From Aeoliella mucimassa (GTDB lineage: Bacteria > Planctomycetota > Planctomycetia > Pirellulales > Lacipirellulaceae), in NCBI RefSeq assembly GCF_007748035.1, contig NZ_CP036278.1:3906001-3970000 (forward strand): DNA of 64,000 nt. The letters run 5' to 3'. Both the position numbers and the translations under genes were made by a program. A model generated the notes under the pieces. That model was not told the origin of the DNA. It did no database searches and saw nothing but the letters and a program-made list of their open reading frames with translations. The stretch's first letter is position 1, and each line of letters opens with the position of its first letter. Shown here in pieces: positions 1 to 9,279 of this stretch.

Positions 1-215
1 AGTGGTTCGTCATGAAGGAACTCGACATCCGCGGATCGCGGAACGCGTTGCCGAGCGACTTTGCCGACGTGATCGAGTTGCTGCAAAGCGGGCGGTTTCC
101 GACCGACAGGGTGATTTCGCACCGAGGCTCGCTCGACCAAGCTCCCGGTTTGCTGCAAGCGTGGGCCGAGTCGCCGCGTGAGTTTACCAAGATTCAAATC
201 GACCTGAACGCCTAG
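1..215 (+). CDS. Zinc-type alcohol dehydrogenase family protein, C-terminal fragment
   Basis: The reading frame is open from the left edge (codons from base 3) to TAG at 213-215, so only the last 70 or so residues are visible. They read WFVMKELDIRGSRNALPSDF and then a helix-rich tail ending in REFTKIQIDL. This matches the C-terminal part of the Rossmann and catalytic domain of medium-chain zinc-dependent sugar-alcohol or aldonate dehydrogenases (sorbitol dehydrogenase and L-galactonate oxidoreductase type), where an ELDIRGSRNA strand is characteristic. The zinc-binding residues lie outside the window. It is probably a cytosolic NAD(P)-dependent sugar dehydrogenase, which fits the sugar genes that follow. 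The exact substrate cannot be told. Confidence 0.75.
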   Translation, partial: WFVMKELDIRGSRNALPSDFADVIELLQSGRFPTDRVISHRGSLDQAPGLLQAWAESPREFTKIQIDLNA

Positions 216-242
216 TTTGGTGTTTGAAAGGGCCGACGCTCG

Positions 243-3119
243 CTACTTGGGATTCGGCGGGCGATACCCCTTGGGCAGCGGGACCGGCGCGCCCGACTCG
301 GGAATCTCCCCCTCACGCCCCAGCGCCCAGTAGATCGCGTTCACCAGCAATCGGCGCGAGGGCTCGTCGAGAAAATCACGCGGATGCCCCAGCGACGTGT
401 AAAACACTCGCTGCGTTTGGCCCGTGGCAGTCTGGAGTTCGCGAGTCCACGCCAGCGGTTGCTCCTCGCCGAACTTCGACGCCACCTCTCCAGGCTCTTT
501 AAGCGCGATGCCAGTGAGCAACGGGTGACAATCCGCGGGAAGCGGGTGCGTGGGGGGATCGGTCACGTACAACCACGACGCTAAGGGAAACTCCGGTTTC
601 ATGCCGCGGAGGATGGGGGAGTTCATCGCCGACGCATCGACCTTGGCCATGGAACTAGTCCCATGCCCGTAGTGCGAGATCCAGCGTTGGCCGAGTACCT
701 CGTCGCCAAAACCATTATCGAGATGTTGGTGAGGGCCCGACTCGTACAAGAACGCGTGGCTCGAGGTCCGCAGCCCAATCACCGGTCGGCCCGACGCGAC
801 GTAATCCTCGATCTCCTTCACCTGGGCGTCGGGCAAGGCACGGAACCTCATAAAGAACACAGCCAGATCGGCCTCGCGGAGCGCGCGAAGTCCGGGGATC
901 GAATGGGCGTGGCGATCGCGGTTGCCCTGCTCGTCAACTGAGTACAACACTTTGACTTCGAACCCTGGCAGTTGCTCCAGGATCGAACCAATCATCGGCA
1001 TCGACAGTTCCGATCCGTACTCGTTGTCGCCGGTCACAATGACCACTCGGCTCGGCTTAGGCGTTTTGTCTTGCGGGATACGCCGAACCGTGTACCATGC
1101 CTCGGACGACCAGAGCTTTTCGCCTTGCTCATTGATGGGATCCGCGGTGAGATGCACCACGCGATTTGCTTTTACCCCATCCATCTGCAGTACAACGCTG
1201 CGACGGTCCGCCGAGGCAGTGATTTGCTTGATGGCGAGCGGTTCCAGCTCAAACTTGGGACCACCGTAGTTAGGCGTCGCCCGGTAGGTCCACTGCTCCG
1301 CCAGGTAGTTGCTGGGATCAGCTACCGCACTCTCATCGACGGGTTGCGTGAATCGCACCTCGAAACCTTCGGGTAGCGCGTGGACCGATTCGATGTCGAA
1401 TGGCATCTCGCCGTTGGGCTGCAATCGTTGTAAGCCTTGATAAGTTTTCCGCCCGTCGGGGTCGACCCAATTCCAGGTGGCTGCGTGATCGCCGCCGATG
1501 GCTCCTACGAACAGCGAACCGCCGGGGCCAAACGCCAAGCGGTTGACGCCGCCTTCCATGCCTTGCGTGAACCGAAACGCACAGCCTTGCCAGACGCCAT
1601 CGATCTGCTCGAGGCCAATGCGATTGATGCCGCCGTACTTCACGTCGCCAACGAGCATTTGCCCCGCGAAAGGCCAGCCCTCGGGAACGAGCACCGGCTC
1701 CGAGGGGCTGTTGGCGATTTCGTCTTGCGGCATCCACACGGTCGCTTCGGTTACCGCCGAGGGATTCTTGTCGCGCGTGGCGTCTGGCTGGAACGGTGAT
1801 AGCTCAGCGTGCGCACCGGTGCGATGGAAGAACCCGTAGAACGAGCCATCCTTCACCAGGTTCAACTCGTTGGCCGGCGTGTACTCGCCTTGGTTATCGG
1901 TGACGTAGATCTCGCCATTGGGGCCCCAGCCGAGCCCGTTTGGGGTGCGATGGCCGCCGGTGATGGCTTCGACGTTCTCACCGACAGGAAGCGACAGGTC
2001 GATGCGCCAGACCGAGCCGTGGTTCGGCGGATTCGATTTCAATCCCAGCCCGGTCCCCTTGGCCAAGTAGAGATGCCCTGGATGCCCCCCCTGCCCTGGC
2101 TGATGCAACAAACCAAAACTGAGGGCGTGAAAATCGTTCGACTCCCAACCGCTGGCCACGGTGGTTGCTTGCCATTTGCCTTGCGACTCCAGGCGATCGA
2201 AACGGGTCACCTCCAATCGCTGCGACACGTAAATCGATTCGCCGACCACGCACACGCCGGCCGGTTCGTAGAGTCCCTCGGCAATCTTCTCGCGGCGGAT
2301 ACCCTCGACCTTGCCTTCGGCTCCGTGATACAGCCAAAGCTCGCCATCGGGTTCTTCTTGAGGACTCGGCGCACGGAGTCGGCGGGCGTCGAACGTGGCG
2401 ACGACCAACGTTCCGTCACTCAGCACATCGAGCCCCCCGACAGGAACGTAGTCGTCCGGGGCGCGGATGGTCGCAAGATTGATGCTCGGATGCAGCCCCA
2501 CGACTTTCGCTCCCAATCCAGGGCGATCTTCGTCGCGAGCCAAACGCTTTACCCCAGGACTCGTGGGGCGGAAGTGAAACGCCTGGGCTTGTAGCTCGCT
2601 GGTTGCGATGGAAGTTGGCTCCGATTGCTCTTTCGATTGCATCAGCAGCTCTAGTTCTGGCTTCTGCTTGACAAACAGCGCAGTGCATTCAATGCGGTTC
2701 ACTCCTTGCTTGAGCGACACCTTGGCTTGTAGCCCTCTGCTATTCGGGGGGCTCGCGAATCCACGATCCTCTACCTGCAACGTGCAACGGGCTGCCGTCT
2801 TCAAGGTAAGTTCCACTTGCTGGGCGACCTCCGACTTCAGCAGGCATTCCATCTGCACCAGCAGCGGCCGCTCGACATCGGCGAGATAGGCCTCGTCACC
2901 CGTGATTTTGAACTCGGAGATCGTTTGATCAATGTTCGCACTCTGCCCTGCGGCCAATTGCGGCGAGTCGGACTTCGGCTGCTCGATTCGGTAGACGCGA
3001 AGTCGCACGCCTCGTTCGTACTCTATACCGTCGGTCGGAGCTGGCTCACTCTGCTGAGCTAATGCCGCTGAGCAAAACAGACTCATGGCGACCAAACTGA
3101 GAATTCGAAGTGGTTGCAT
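243..3119 (-). CDS. Secreted beta-propeller plus ThuA-like domain protein
   Basis: A 958-residue exported protein. The preferred start is ATG at 3119, about 9 nt after an AGGTGA ribosome-binding site; a GTG four codons upstream (3131) is also open. The signal peptide is MQPLRILSLVAMSLFCSAAL and is followed by Ala-Gln-Gln. Residues around 50-190 look beta-rich. Residues about 205-560 form an NHL/SMP-30-like propeller (repeated DVLSDGTLVV, PNGLGWGPNGEIYVTD and FGPGGSLFVG motifs) of the type found in planctomycete membrane-bound-dehydrogenase-like proteins. Residues about 690-940 are a ThuA (trehalose-utilisation-like, class I glutamine amidotransferase fold) domain: RVVIVTGDNEYG, VIGLRTSSHAF, VFYTSLGHPRDF. 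ThuA proteins in Rhizobiales act on 3-keto-disaccharides, so a role in periplasmic sugar oxidation or turnover is plausible but inferred. It is transcribed divergently from the DUF1080 gene. Confidence 0.8.
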   Translation of the reverse strand: MQPLRILSLVAMSLFCSAALAQQSEPAPTDGIEYERGVRLRVYRIEQPKSDSPQLAAGQSANIDQTISEFKITGDEAYLADVERPLLVQMECLLKSEVAQQVELTLKTAARCTLQVEDRGFASPPNSRGLQAKVSLKQGVNRIECTALFVKQKPELELLMQSKEQSEPTSIATSELQAQAFHFRPTSPGVKRLARDEDRPGLGAKVVGLHPSINLATIRAPDDYVPVGGLDVLSDGTLVVATFDARRLRAPSPQEEPDGELWLYHGAEGKVEGIRREKIAEGLYEPAGVCVVGESIYVSQRLEVTRFDRLESQGKWQATTVASGWESNDFHALSFGLLHQPGQGGHPGHLYLAKGTGLGLKSNPPNHGSVWRIDLSLPVGENVEAITGGHRTPNGLGWGPNGEIYVTDNQGEYTPANELNLVKDGSFYGFFHRTGAHAELSPFQPDATRDKNPSAVTEATVWMPQDEIANSPSEPVLVPEGWPFAGQMLVGDVKYGGINRIGLEQIDGVWQGCAFRFTQGMEGGVNRLAFGPGGSLFVGAIGGDHAATWNWVDPDGRKTYQGLQRLQPNGEMPFDIESVHALPEGFEVRFTQPVDESAVADPSNYLAEQWTYRATPNYGGPKFELEPLAIKQITASADRRSVVLQMDGVKANRVVHLTADPINEQGEKLWSSEAWYTVRRIPQDKTPKPSRVVIVTGDNEYGSELSMPMIGSILEQLPGFEVKVLYSVDEQGNRDRHAHSIPGLRALREADLAVFFMRFRALPDAQVKEIEDYVASGRPVIGLRTSSHAFLYESGPHQHLDNGFGDEVLGQRWISHYGHGTSSMAKVDASAMNSPILRGMKPEFPLASWLYVTDPPTHPLPADCHPLLTGIALKEPGEVASKFGEEQPLAWTRELQTATGQTQRVFYTSLGHPRDFLDEPSRRLLVNAIYWALGREGEIPESGAPVPLPKGYRPPNPK

Positions 3120-3334
3120 CACGATCGTCACCTATCCATGCAATGGGGGCAGCATTCAGGGGGGATGATTTGGCAAGGATTCTAACACCTTTCGCCAAGC
3201 ATCTCGAATCTATTCGGGGTACTTTCTTCTATTTCTCACTGCACTGCTGTTCCACCGACCAGCAACTCTTGCGTCCCGCTGGTACAATCACACACTAACG
3301 CTGAAATCATTCCACCTCCCCCTTGGAATACACC

Positions 3335-4522
3335 ATGCACCAGCATCGGCGACGCAACTATTTGATACGGTTGGGAATGGCTCTAGCGAGTTTGGCCCTG
3401 TCGCTGTTGATGCTCACTTCCTCAGCGTTCGCCGACGAATCCCTCGAAGAAGGCTTCGCGCCGCTTTGCAATGGGCACGACCTCGAAGGCTGGGTCGCCA
3501 TGCATGGCGGCGACTTCGAAGTGCGCGACGAAATGATTGTCTGCACTGGTCGCAGCAACTGGCCAAGCTGGCTGCGAACCGCCGAGCAGTATGAGAACTT
3601 CATCCTGCGGCTCGAATACAAAACCTACTACGGAGCCGAATCGGGCATCTACTTCTCGGCCCCCCAAGCGGGGCGGGTCGCGGACATCGGCTTCGAGTAC
3701 CAAATCAACGGCACCGGACAGCTCACCCCCTACTCCACTGGAGCGATCGCCGGGGCGTCGGCTCCGCTCGCGCGGGCGAACAATGGTTCGTCGGATCAGG
3801 AGTTTCAGCAACTGGAAATCAAGCTGGACTGGCCAAAACTCGAGGTTCGACTCAACGGTCAGCTAGTGCAAGACGTGAACTGCGAAGAACACCCTCTGCT
3901 GAAATACAAGCAACGCGTCGGGCACCTGGGTTTCGCCTGCCGAGGCAAGCGGGTCGATTTTCGCCATGTTCGCATCAAGCGTCTTCCCAACCAGGTGACG
4001 GATGAATGGAAGCCCATGTTCAACGGAGTCGACCTCAGCGGATGGACCATCAGCGACAAGTGTTCGGCCACGTGGGAAGTTGACGAACAGGGCGTGCTCA
4101 CATCGGCCGATGGACATGGTTACCTTGTTTCGGACGAAGAGTTTTATAACTGCGAATGGAAGTGTTTTATTCAACCGACGCTGCTTGCCAATGGTGGGGT
4201 ATTTTTCGACTGGGTCCCTGACAATGGGCGAGGATTCGAAATTCAGATCGAGGACATCCTCGACAGCAACGATCCAACTGGCAGCATCTACGGTCGAGTG
4301 CGAGCCAGTCAGCTTCCTCGCAAGCAGGGGGAGTGGTCGCTACTGCATGTCGTTCTGCAGGACAATACCTGCATCGTGCGAGTCGATGGGACGACTGTCG
4401 CCGAGAGCAGTAGCATGAATCGCCGCCGGTGGGGACGCATTTCGCTGCAAATGCATCGCAACCAAGAGACGATTCAATGGAAGGACATGATGATCCGCCA
4501 GCTCCCCTCGCCCGCAAAGTAG
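3335..4522 (+). CDS. Secreted protein with two DUF1080 (3-keto-disaccharide hydrolase) domains
   Basis: A 395-residue protein. I chose ATG at 3335 over the in-frame TTG at 3323 because the signal peptide then starts normally (RRRNY followed by the hydrophobic run LGMALASLALSLLMLTSSAF, cleaved near AFA/DE). Domain 1 (about 40-210) opens with FAPLCNGHDLEGWVAMHGGD and domain 2 (about 220-393) with WKPMFNGVDLSGWTISD. These are the FNGxDLxGW openings of the 3-keto-disaccharide hydrolase family, a concanavalin-like fold. Known relatives cleave 3-keto-glycosides produced by a Gfo/Idh/MocA-type oxidoreductase, and such an oxidoreductase lies 2 kb downstream on the other strand. A tandem duplication in one polypeptide suggests one domain may bind rather than cleave. 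It probably acts in the periplasm. Confidence 0.85.
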   Translation: MHQHRRRNYLIRLGMALASLALSLLMLTSSAFADESLEEGFAPLCNGHDLEGWVAMHGGDFEVRDEMIVCTGRSNWPSWLRTAEQYENFILRLEYKTYYGAESGIYFSAPQAGRVADIGFEYQINGTGQLTPYSTGAIAGASAPLARANNGSSDQEFQQLEIKLDWPKLEVRLNGQLVQDVNCEEHPLLKYKQRVGHLGFACRGKRVDFRHVRIKRLPNQVTDEWKPMFNGVDLSGWTISDKCSATWEVDEQGVLTSADGHGYLVSDEEFYNCEWKCFIQPTLLANGGVFFDWVPDNGRGFEIQIEDILDSNDPTGSIYGRVRASQLPRKQGEWSLLHVVLQDNTCIVRVDGTTVAESSSMNRRRWGRISLQMHRNQETIQWKDMMIRQLPSPAK

Positions 4523-4567
4523 CTTGGCTTAGTTCTTATCATCACCTGCAGGCACTTGCGACGAGAA

Positions 4568-6100
4568 TCATCCCTTCAGAGCACTGCGGGCGCGGGCAAC
4601 GAGTTGGTTGTCGGGCGTTTGGGAGCCGCGCATCAGGAACAGATTCGACGCCATGTAGGTGTTCCGCCAATCCGGCGAGAGATGGTAGTAGTCTTCGAGC
4701 ACCGCCGAGCTGAACTTATAGTCGTGGGCGTTATCTCCTTTCATGAAGATCAGCACCCGCGCGGCATCCATCATCTCGCTGGCATCTTGCGATTGATTGA
4801 GATAGCCCAGCATCTTGGACGCGGCCGTCGCTGGCTGCCCATTCAACTCCGAGAAAATCTCCTCGATTGCTCCGGCTCCTTGCTCGGTGGGAACCTCCGG
4901 CTGCAGGTCGTCGATGGAGAGCGACTTCACCGAACCGCGGCCCCCCATCGCGTCGCGGAACATGGCAAGAAACGCGGCGTTCTGCAGCATTAACAGCAAG
5001 CGAGTCTCCTGATCGCCCGACGTTTGGTAAGCAAAGTGCAACGCATTCGTGGTGGTCACTGCGTGCAAGGCGACAATCGCTGGTTGACGCATGAGCAACT
5101 CGCCTGCTGCGACGAACAGCGCGTCCCAAACCGCCTGGGGACTGATCTTGCGATTTAGCAGGTCGACCACTTGCTCGCTCGCCTGCTGCGGTGTTGCGGA
5201 GCGAAGTGTCGCCAGCAGTTCGCGGGTTGCACTCGGCTCGACGATGCCTGCTTGCCAGTCGCTGCGGACCTGCTTGGCGAGTTCGACATTCTGGCGATAC
5301 GGGCGGTCGGCCTCGGCGTCGCGCTGGCTGGGATTGTCGCCTTCGTGCTGAAGCAGCGCGTAGGTGAGCGAGCGAAGCACCGGCTCGGCGTGTTGCCAGC
5401 CGATGCACTGCAGGGTTCTCCAACTATTCGCGACGTAGATCGCCTTATGGCCAATCGAGCGGAAGTCGCGCATGCCGTAGCGGAACAGTAGCTCGTACAC
5501 CTGCATCGCTCCCGTCTGGCGAGCCAGCGCAGCAACCGCAGTGTCGGCCGCGGACACATCCCACTTGTCCATCGCCTCGGTAAACGCGCGGGCCGCTTCG
5601 CTCGGTGCAGGCAAGGCCGACTCGTCGACGCGTTGCATGGTCCAATCCCCCCGCTCCACGACATCGCGCTGGGCGGCGCTCTTGTAGTAGTCGAGCGCCC
5701 AGAAGATGGGGAGCCACCGATGCTCAGGCGGAGACGAAATACTGGCCAGGTGCGCCGAGTTCACTACCAGCACAGTATGAAACTTGTGCCCAACGCTTGG
5801 GCGGGGCTCCACGTTCTTCACGCCGGCCAGGAGCAATCCGGCCAGTAGTTCGCGATAGCTGAGTCCGGTGCGAAGCCGTTCGGCGATGACTTCCAGCAAC
5901 TTTTCGCGAGGGGTCTCCTCGATCAACCGTACGATCGGAGTGATCTCGGGACGGAGTTGCACAAAGTTCGGATCGACTTGGGCCTCGGCCGCAGAGACCG
6001 GCGCCAGCGTACTCAGAAAACCAAGGTCGCCCAATCCCAGAGCGGCACTCGTGGCAACGGTCGATCCGAGAAATGCTCGCCGCGATGGAATGTTTCGCAT
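4568..6100 (-). CDS. Tat-exported protein of unknown function
   Basis: A 510-residue protein that I cannot assign to a characterised family. ATG at 6100 gives a standard twin-arginine signal (MRNIPSRRAFLGSTVATSAA, then a hydrophobic stretch ending PVSAAEA). The mature part is largely alpha-helical and rich in Ala, Leu, His and Trp. Conserved-looking patches include VGHKFHTVLVVNSAHLASIS, WLPIFWALDYYK and VYELLFRYGMRDFRSIGHKA. The several histidines and the Tat route suggest a cofactor- or metal-binding enzyme folded in the cytoplasm, but this is inference. It follows the Gfo/Idh/MocA gene on the same strand, separated by two hairpins, so it may have its own promoter or be a weakly expressed distal gene. 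Confidence 0.7.
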   Translation of the reverse strand: MRNIPSRRAFLGSTVATSAALGLGDLGFLSTLAPVSAAEAQVDPNFVQLRPEITPIVRLIEETPREKLLEVIAERLRTGLSYRELLAGLLLAGVKNVEPRPSVGHKFHTVLVVNSAHLASISSPPEHRWLPIFWALDYYKSAAQRDVVERGDWTMQRVDESALPAPSEAARAFTEAMDKWDVSAADTAVAALARQTGAMQVYELLFRYGMRDFRSIGHKAIYVANSWRTLQCIGWQHAEPVLRSLTYALLQHEGDNPSQRDAEADRPYRQNVELAKQVRSDWQAGIVEPSATRELLATLRSATPQQASEQVVDLLNRKISPQAVWDALFVAAGELLMRQPAIVALHAVTTTNALHFAYQTSGDQETRLLLMLQNAAFLAMFRDAMGGRGSVKSLSIDDLQPEVPTEQGAGAIEEIFSELNGQPATAASKMLGYLNQSQDASEMMDAARVLIFMKGDNAHDYKFSSAVLEDYYHLSPDWRNTYMASNLFLMRGSQTPDNQLVARARSALKG

Positions 6101-6218
6101 GGTGGACTCTCTTTGCTTGCGAAGTTGCTGATGAGTTCCCAACCCTCCGGCTGGATAGTATATCGTAACGTCGTAACGATTGCTGACTAGTCGAGAGCGC
6201 TACGATTGGTGATATCAT

Positions 6219-6258
6219 GCGATGCGAATCGAGTCGAAGCGATGACTATTCGCATCGC
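6219..6258. other. Hairpin with perfect 11-bp arms
   Basis: GCGATGCGAAT at 6219-6229 is the exact reverse complement of ATTCGCATCGC at 6248-6258, with an 18-nt loop. It sits in the 252-bp gap upstream of the Tat-protein gene (start 6100) and about 15 bp from a second, longer hairpin. It has no T-tract on either strand, so it could be an operator or part of a tandem RNA structure rather than a terminator. Confidence 0.5.
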
Positions 6259-6271
6259 ATTTAGCAAGAAG

Positions 6272-6321
6272 CAAGAAACTCCAAGTCGAGTCAACAACAA
6301 GTGCCCGACTGGAGTTTCTTG
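6272..6321 (-). terminator. Hairpin, probable transcription terminator of the oxidoreductase gene
   Basis: CAAGAAACTCCA (6272-6283) pairs perfectly with TGGAGTTTCTTG (6310-6321). After one bulged A the stem continues with GTCG/CGAC, giving about 16 pairs. It begins 31 bp beyond the stop of the Gfo/Idh/MocA gene (6353). Downstream on the minus strand is CTTCTTGC, a weak pyrimidine tract. Position and stem strength support a terminator, although the poor U-tract leaves open an mRNA-stabilising role. Confidence 0.55.
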
Positions 6322-6352
6322 TTTGTCAGCGGAATGCATCCACCACGAATGG

Positions 6353-7750
6353 CTACGAAGGCTGCGTGGTTGCAGTGAGATACTCGGTGTCGCGCACAAT
6401 GCCTGGCATCGGCACCGGGTAACGCCCTTCGCTATCAGGCATCACCGGAGCGGGGCCATCCTTTGAGAAGTTCGGCAAGCCTGGCGCGAACTCGTGCGAG
6501 CAGTTGAGCATTTGCTCGAAAGTGATCTCCTGCCCGGTATGAGCGGCCATGCGTCCCATGCTGGTCACGACGCTAGCTTCCACCCCACGCGGTACTTCGT
6601 TGTACGGCGTGTCTTTCAGAATGGCCTCGACCAGATCGTCCCATTCAAGCTGGTAGGGATTCTGTTCGGGTTGGGGATACGCCCAGACGGTGTCTTTGCG
6701 ATCCTGATTCTGCCCCGAGCAAATCCGCACGCGTCCCGGCGTATGCCCCGAGTGACTCACCACTGCGGAACCTTTGCTGCCATGGGCGATGCTCGACATG
6801 TCGTTCTTACAGCCAGGCATGATGCGGGAATCGAAGTACAGCTTCGCTCCATCTTCGTAGGTGTACTCGATTCCATAGCTGTCGAAGTTCTGGTCGATGT
6901 AGTCGCCGCGGTAATGACGACCGCCGATGCCCATCGCTTTGACCGGCCAGGCGTTCTTCATCCACGACAGTTCGTCGATCTGATGGATATTGAAATCGCT
7001 GAACAACCCACCGCTCGACCAGAGGAAACTGTGGAAGCGTTCGATCTGCCACATCAACTCCTCGCGTCCCTCCGGCTTGGGGGTCGAGAAACAGGTGACT
7101 ACGGGGCCATGCATCCGGTAACCGCGCATCAGGATGATGTCGCCGATCTCACCGTTCGCGATTCGATCGTGCAGTTCGCGTCGGGCGCGGCAGTGACGCA
7201 CCATGAGTCCGACCCCGCACTTCAAGTTATTTTCGCTGGCCTGCTTGGCTAGCTCGAGCAACCTTAGCGAAGTGGGTCCATCGGCCGAGAGCGGCTTCTC
7301 CATGAAGACGTTCACGCCCTTCTCGATGGCATATTGAAAATGAACGCCCCGAAACGCCAGCGGAGTTGCAAAGATGGCAATATCGCCAGGGCGGAGTTGG
7401 TCGAGGGCATGGCGGTAAGCATCGAAACCAACGAATCGCCGATCGGCGGGCACGTCGACCTTATCCGCCTGGTCTGCAAACACCTGGGTAAGGGTGTTGT
7501 AGCTGGAGTTCAAGCGATGGTCGAACACATCGGCCATCGCAACCAGCTTGAGCTTAGCACTTTTCACGTTCAACGCGTCGGCCGCCGCACCGGTGCCACG
7601 CCCGCCACAGCCGACCAGGGCGACCCGAATGGTCGCCTCGCTTCCGTGTTGCGCGAACACATGGCGCGGCACCGTGGACAAAACGGATGCAGCGCCGACC
7701 GTTTTTAGAAAGCCACGTCGGTTAGGATTGCTTGCATTGGGAGTAGCCAT
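6353..7750 (-). CDS. Gfo/Idh/MocA family oxidoreductase with Tat signal
   Basis: A 465-residue NAD(P)-dependent sugar oxidoreductase. The N-terminus NRRGFLKTVGAASVLSTV is a twin-arginine signal. The Rossmann motif VALVGCGGRGTGAA follows at about 43-56. The family's catalytic-site signature VFMEKPLSAD lies near 150, and the C-terminal alpha/beta sheet domain runs from about 165. Tat export fits folding with bound nicotinamide cofactor before secretion, as known for glucose-fructose oxidoreductase. It lies 53 bp after the cytochrome/FGE-like gene on the same strand and is followed by a hairpin terminator candidate. In context with the DUF1080 and xylose-isomerase-like genes, a role in 3-keto-sugar formation or interconversion is likely, but the substrate is unknown. 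Confidence 0.9.
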   Translation of the reverse strand: MATPNASNPNRRGFLKTVGAASVLSTVPRHVFAQHGSEATIRVALVGCGGRGTGAAADALNVKSAKLKLVAMADVFDHRLNSSYNTLTQVFADQADKVDVPADRRFVGFDAYRHALDQLRPGDIAIFATPLAFRGVHFQYAIEKGVNVFMEKPLSADGPTSLRLLELAKQASENNLKCGVGLMVRHCRARRELHDRIANGEIGDIILMRGYRMHGPVVTCFSTPKPEGREELMWQIERFHSFLWSSGGLFSDFNIHQIDELSWMKNAWPVKAMGIGGRHYRGDYIDQNFDSYGIEYTYEDGAKLYFDSRIMPGCKNDMSSIAHGSKGSAVVSHSGHTPGRVRICSGQNQDRKDTVWAYPQPEQNPYQLEWDDLVEAILKDTPYNEVPRGVEASVVTSMGRMAAHTGQEITFEQMLNCSHEFAPGLPNFSKDGPAPVMPDSEGRYPVPMPGIVRDTEYLTATTQPS

Positions 7751-7803
7751 GACCTTGTTACCATTCTGTTTTAGAAGTTGGTTGAACTCTGACGCCTCGC
7801 TGT

Positions 7804-9279
7804 TTACTTGATTTTGCCTGTCGCACTATTCCAATAAGCATCCATCTCTTCCACGGTGGGAATCTTCTGGGGGCGAACCATGCGGAATCCCAACCACATG
7901 GCATCGGTGTGATACCAGATGCTCTTTGGCAATTGAGGATCCTGCTGTTTCCAGGAGGGATCCGATCCACGCCGAACTGCCGAGCGCAGGTTCTCGGGGT
8001 CATCGTCCCAGCCGCCGCCGCGCACGCTCCGCGGATAGAGTTTATCGGGTTTTAGATAGGGATTAGTCGCGCCGCCGGTGAGGCGTTGGTAGTAGTCGGG
8101 CTGGTACTGGTCGGCGGTCCACTCCATGACGTTGCCATGCATGTCGTAGAGTCCCCATGGATTCGGCTTCTTGGTGCCGACCTTCTGATACTGCGCGTCG
8201 CTGTTCTCGTAGTACCACGCGTAGTCATCGAGCAGCGCGGGATCGTCGCCAAACGAGTAGGCAGTGGTCGTTCCAGCCCGGCAGGCGTATTCCCATTCCG
8301 CCTCGGTCGGCAGGCGGTAGAAGTGGCCCGTCTGGGCCGAAAGCCATTGGCAGTACTTGTTGGCTGCATGTTGGGTCATGCTGATAGCCGGGTAGCCCGA
8401 CTGCCCCATGCCGAAGCTCATTTCCATGTAGGGAGCGGTCGGCGCGCTCACCGCGTCGACGATCGTGTGCTTCGTGGGATCGAAATCCTTGCGTTTACCA
8501 TTCTTCTCGCGTTCGACCACCGAGATCATGAACGGCTCGTATTCGTCCCAAGTGACTTCGCACTTGCCCATCCAAAACGGTTCGAGTTTCACCTCACGCT
8601 GCGGCCCCTCGTTCTCGCCATGATTGGGCTCGGTCGCAGGGCTACCCATTTTGAACGTACCGCCTGGGATGGCCTTCATGGCGAACGGAACATTCGTTTG
8701 CGGAACTCGGGATTCGTAATCGACCATCTCCGCCTTGGCGTCGGCCGTAGAGCGCTCGACGATCAAAGCGTGAATCTTCTCGAGAAGCTCCAGGTTATCA
8801 GGCGAACCTTTCACCACGGTTGGTTTGGCCTTGGCGGTGAGGGTGACTCCCTCCGGCCAGTTGGCTCCCTCGGCAATCCACTGCCGCAGTGTTTCGACTT
8901 GCTCTTTGGCGAGTGGACCGACCGCATTGACGGGGGGCATCAAGGAGGCAGCTAACGCACTGACACGAGTGCGGATGTACAGCGAGCTTGCTTCCGGTTC
9001 TTTGGCGACAATCACCGGGCCGTTATCGCCAGACGAGAATGCCTGCTGCTTGGTTGTCAGGTTGAGCCCGCCATCGGGTTCTGCTCCCTGATGGCACGAA
9101 ACACAGTTTTGCTCCAAGATCGGCTGCACGTGCGTCGCAAAGTCGACCACCGCGCGGGCTTCGCCCATCGAGAGACAGATTATCACCATGATCGCAGGCA
9201 TCAGCATTGACCTTGCCACGCGAACTTCAACGCTCCACCTTCCGCTCGCCGCATCACGCATTGTTGCACCATTGCTCAT
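7804..9279 (-). CDS. Cytochrome c domain plus formylglycine-generating-enzyme-like (SUMF1) protein
   Basis: A 491-residue exported protein. The hydrophobic stretch around residues 23-42 (SMLMPAIMVIICLSMGEARA) serves as signal peptide. The mature start VDFATHVQPILEQNC leads into a single haem-binding CVSCH (C59, C62, H63), the planctomycete cytochrome c type domain, ending near WIAEGANWPEG. From about 195 a formylglycine-generating-enzyme fold appears: IPGGTFKMGSPATEPN, FWMGKCEVTWDEYEPF, YRLPTEAEWEYACRAG, DMHGNVMEWTADQY, RSVRGGGWDD. Many planctomycete proteins of this fold are not sulfatase activators, and no sulfatase is adjacent here. I cannot see the paired catalytic cysteines of true FGE (only C at EYACRAG is obvious), so sulfatase activation is doubtful. 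ATG at 9279 is used; ATG at 9261 is an alternative. Confidence 0.85.
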   Translation of the reverse strand: MSNGATMRDAASGRWSVEVRVARSMLMPAIMVIICLSMGEARAVVDFATHVQPILEQNCVSCHQGAEPDGGLNLTTKQQAFSSGDNGPVIVAKEPEASSLYIRTRVSALAASLMPPVNAVGPLAKEQVETLRQWIAEGANWPEGVTLTAKAKPTVVKGSPDNLELLEKIHALIVERSTADAKAEMVDYESRVPQTNVPFAMKAIPGGTFKMGSPATEPNHGENEGPQREVKLEPFWMGKCEVTWDEYEPFMISVVEREKNGKRKDFDPTKHTIVDAVSAPTAPYMEMSFGMGQSGYPAISMTQHAANKYCQWLSAQTGHFYRLPTEAEWEYACRAGTTTAYSFGDDPALLDDYAWYYENSDAQYQKVGTKKPNPWGLYDMHGNVMEWTADQYQPDYYQRLTGGATNPYLKPDKLYPRSVRGGGWDDDPENLRSAVRRGSDPSWKQQDPQLPKSIWYHTDAMWLGFRMVRPQKIPTVEEMDAYWNSATGKIK

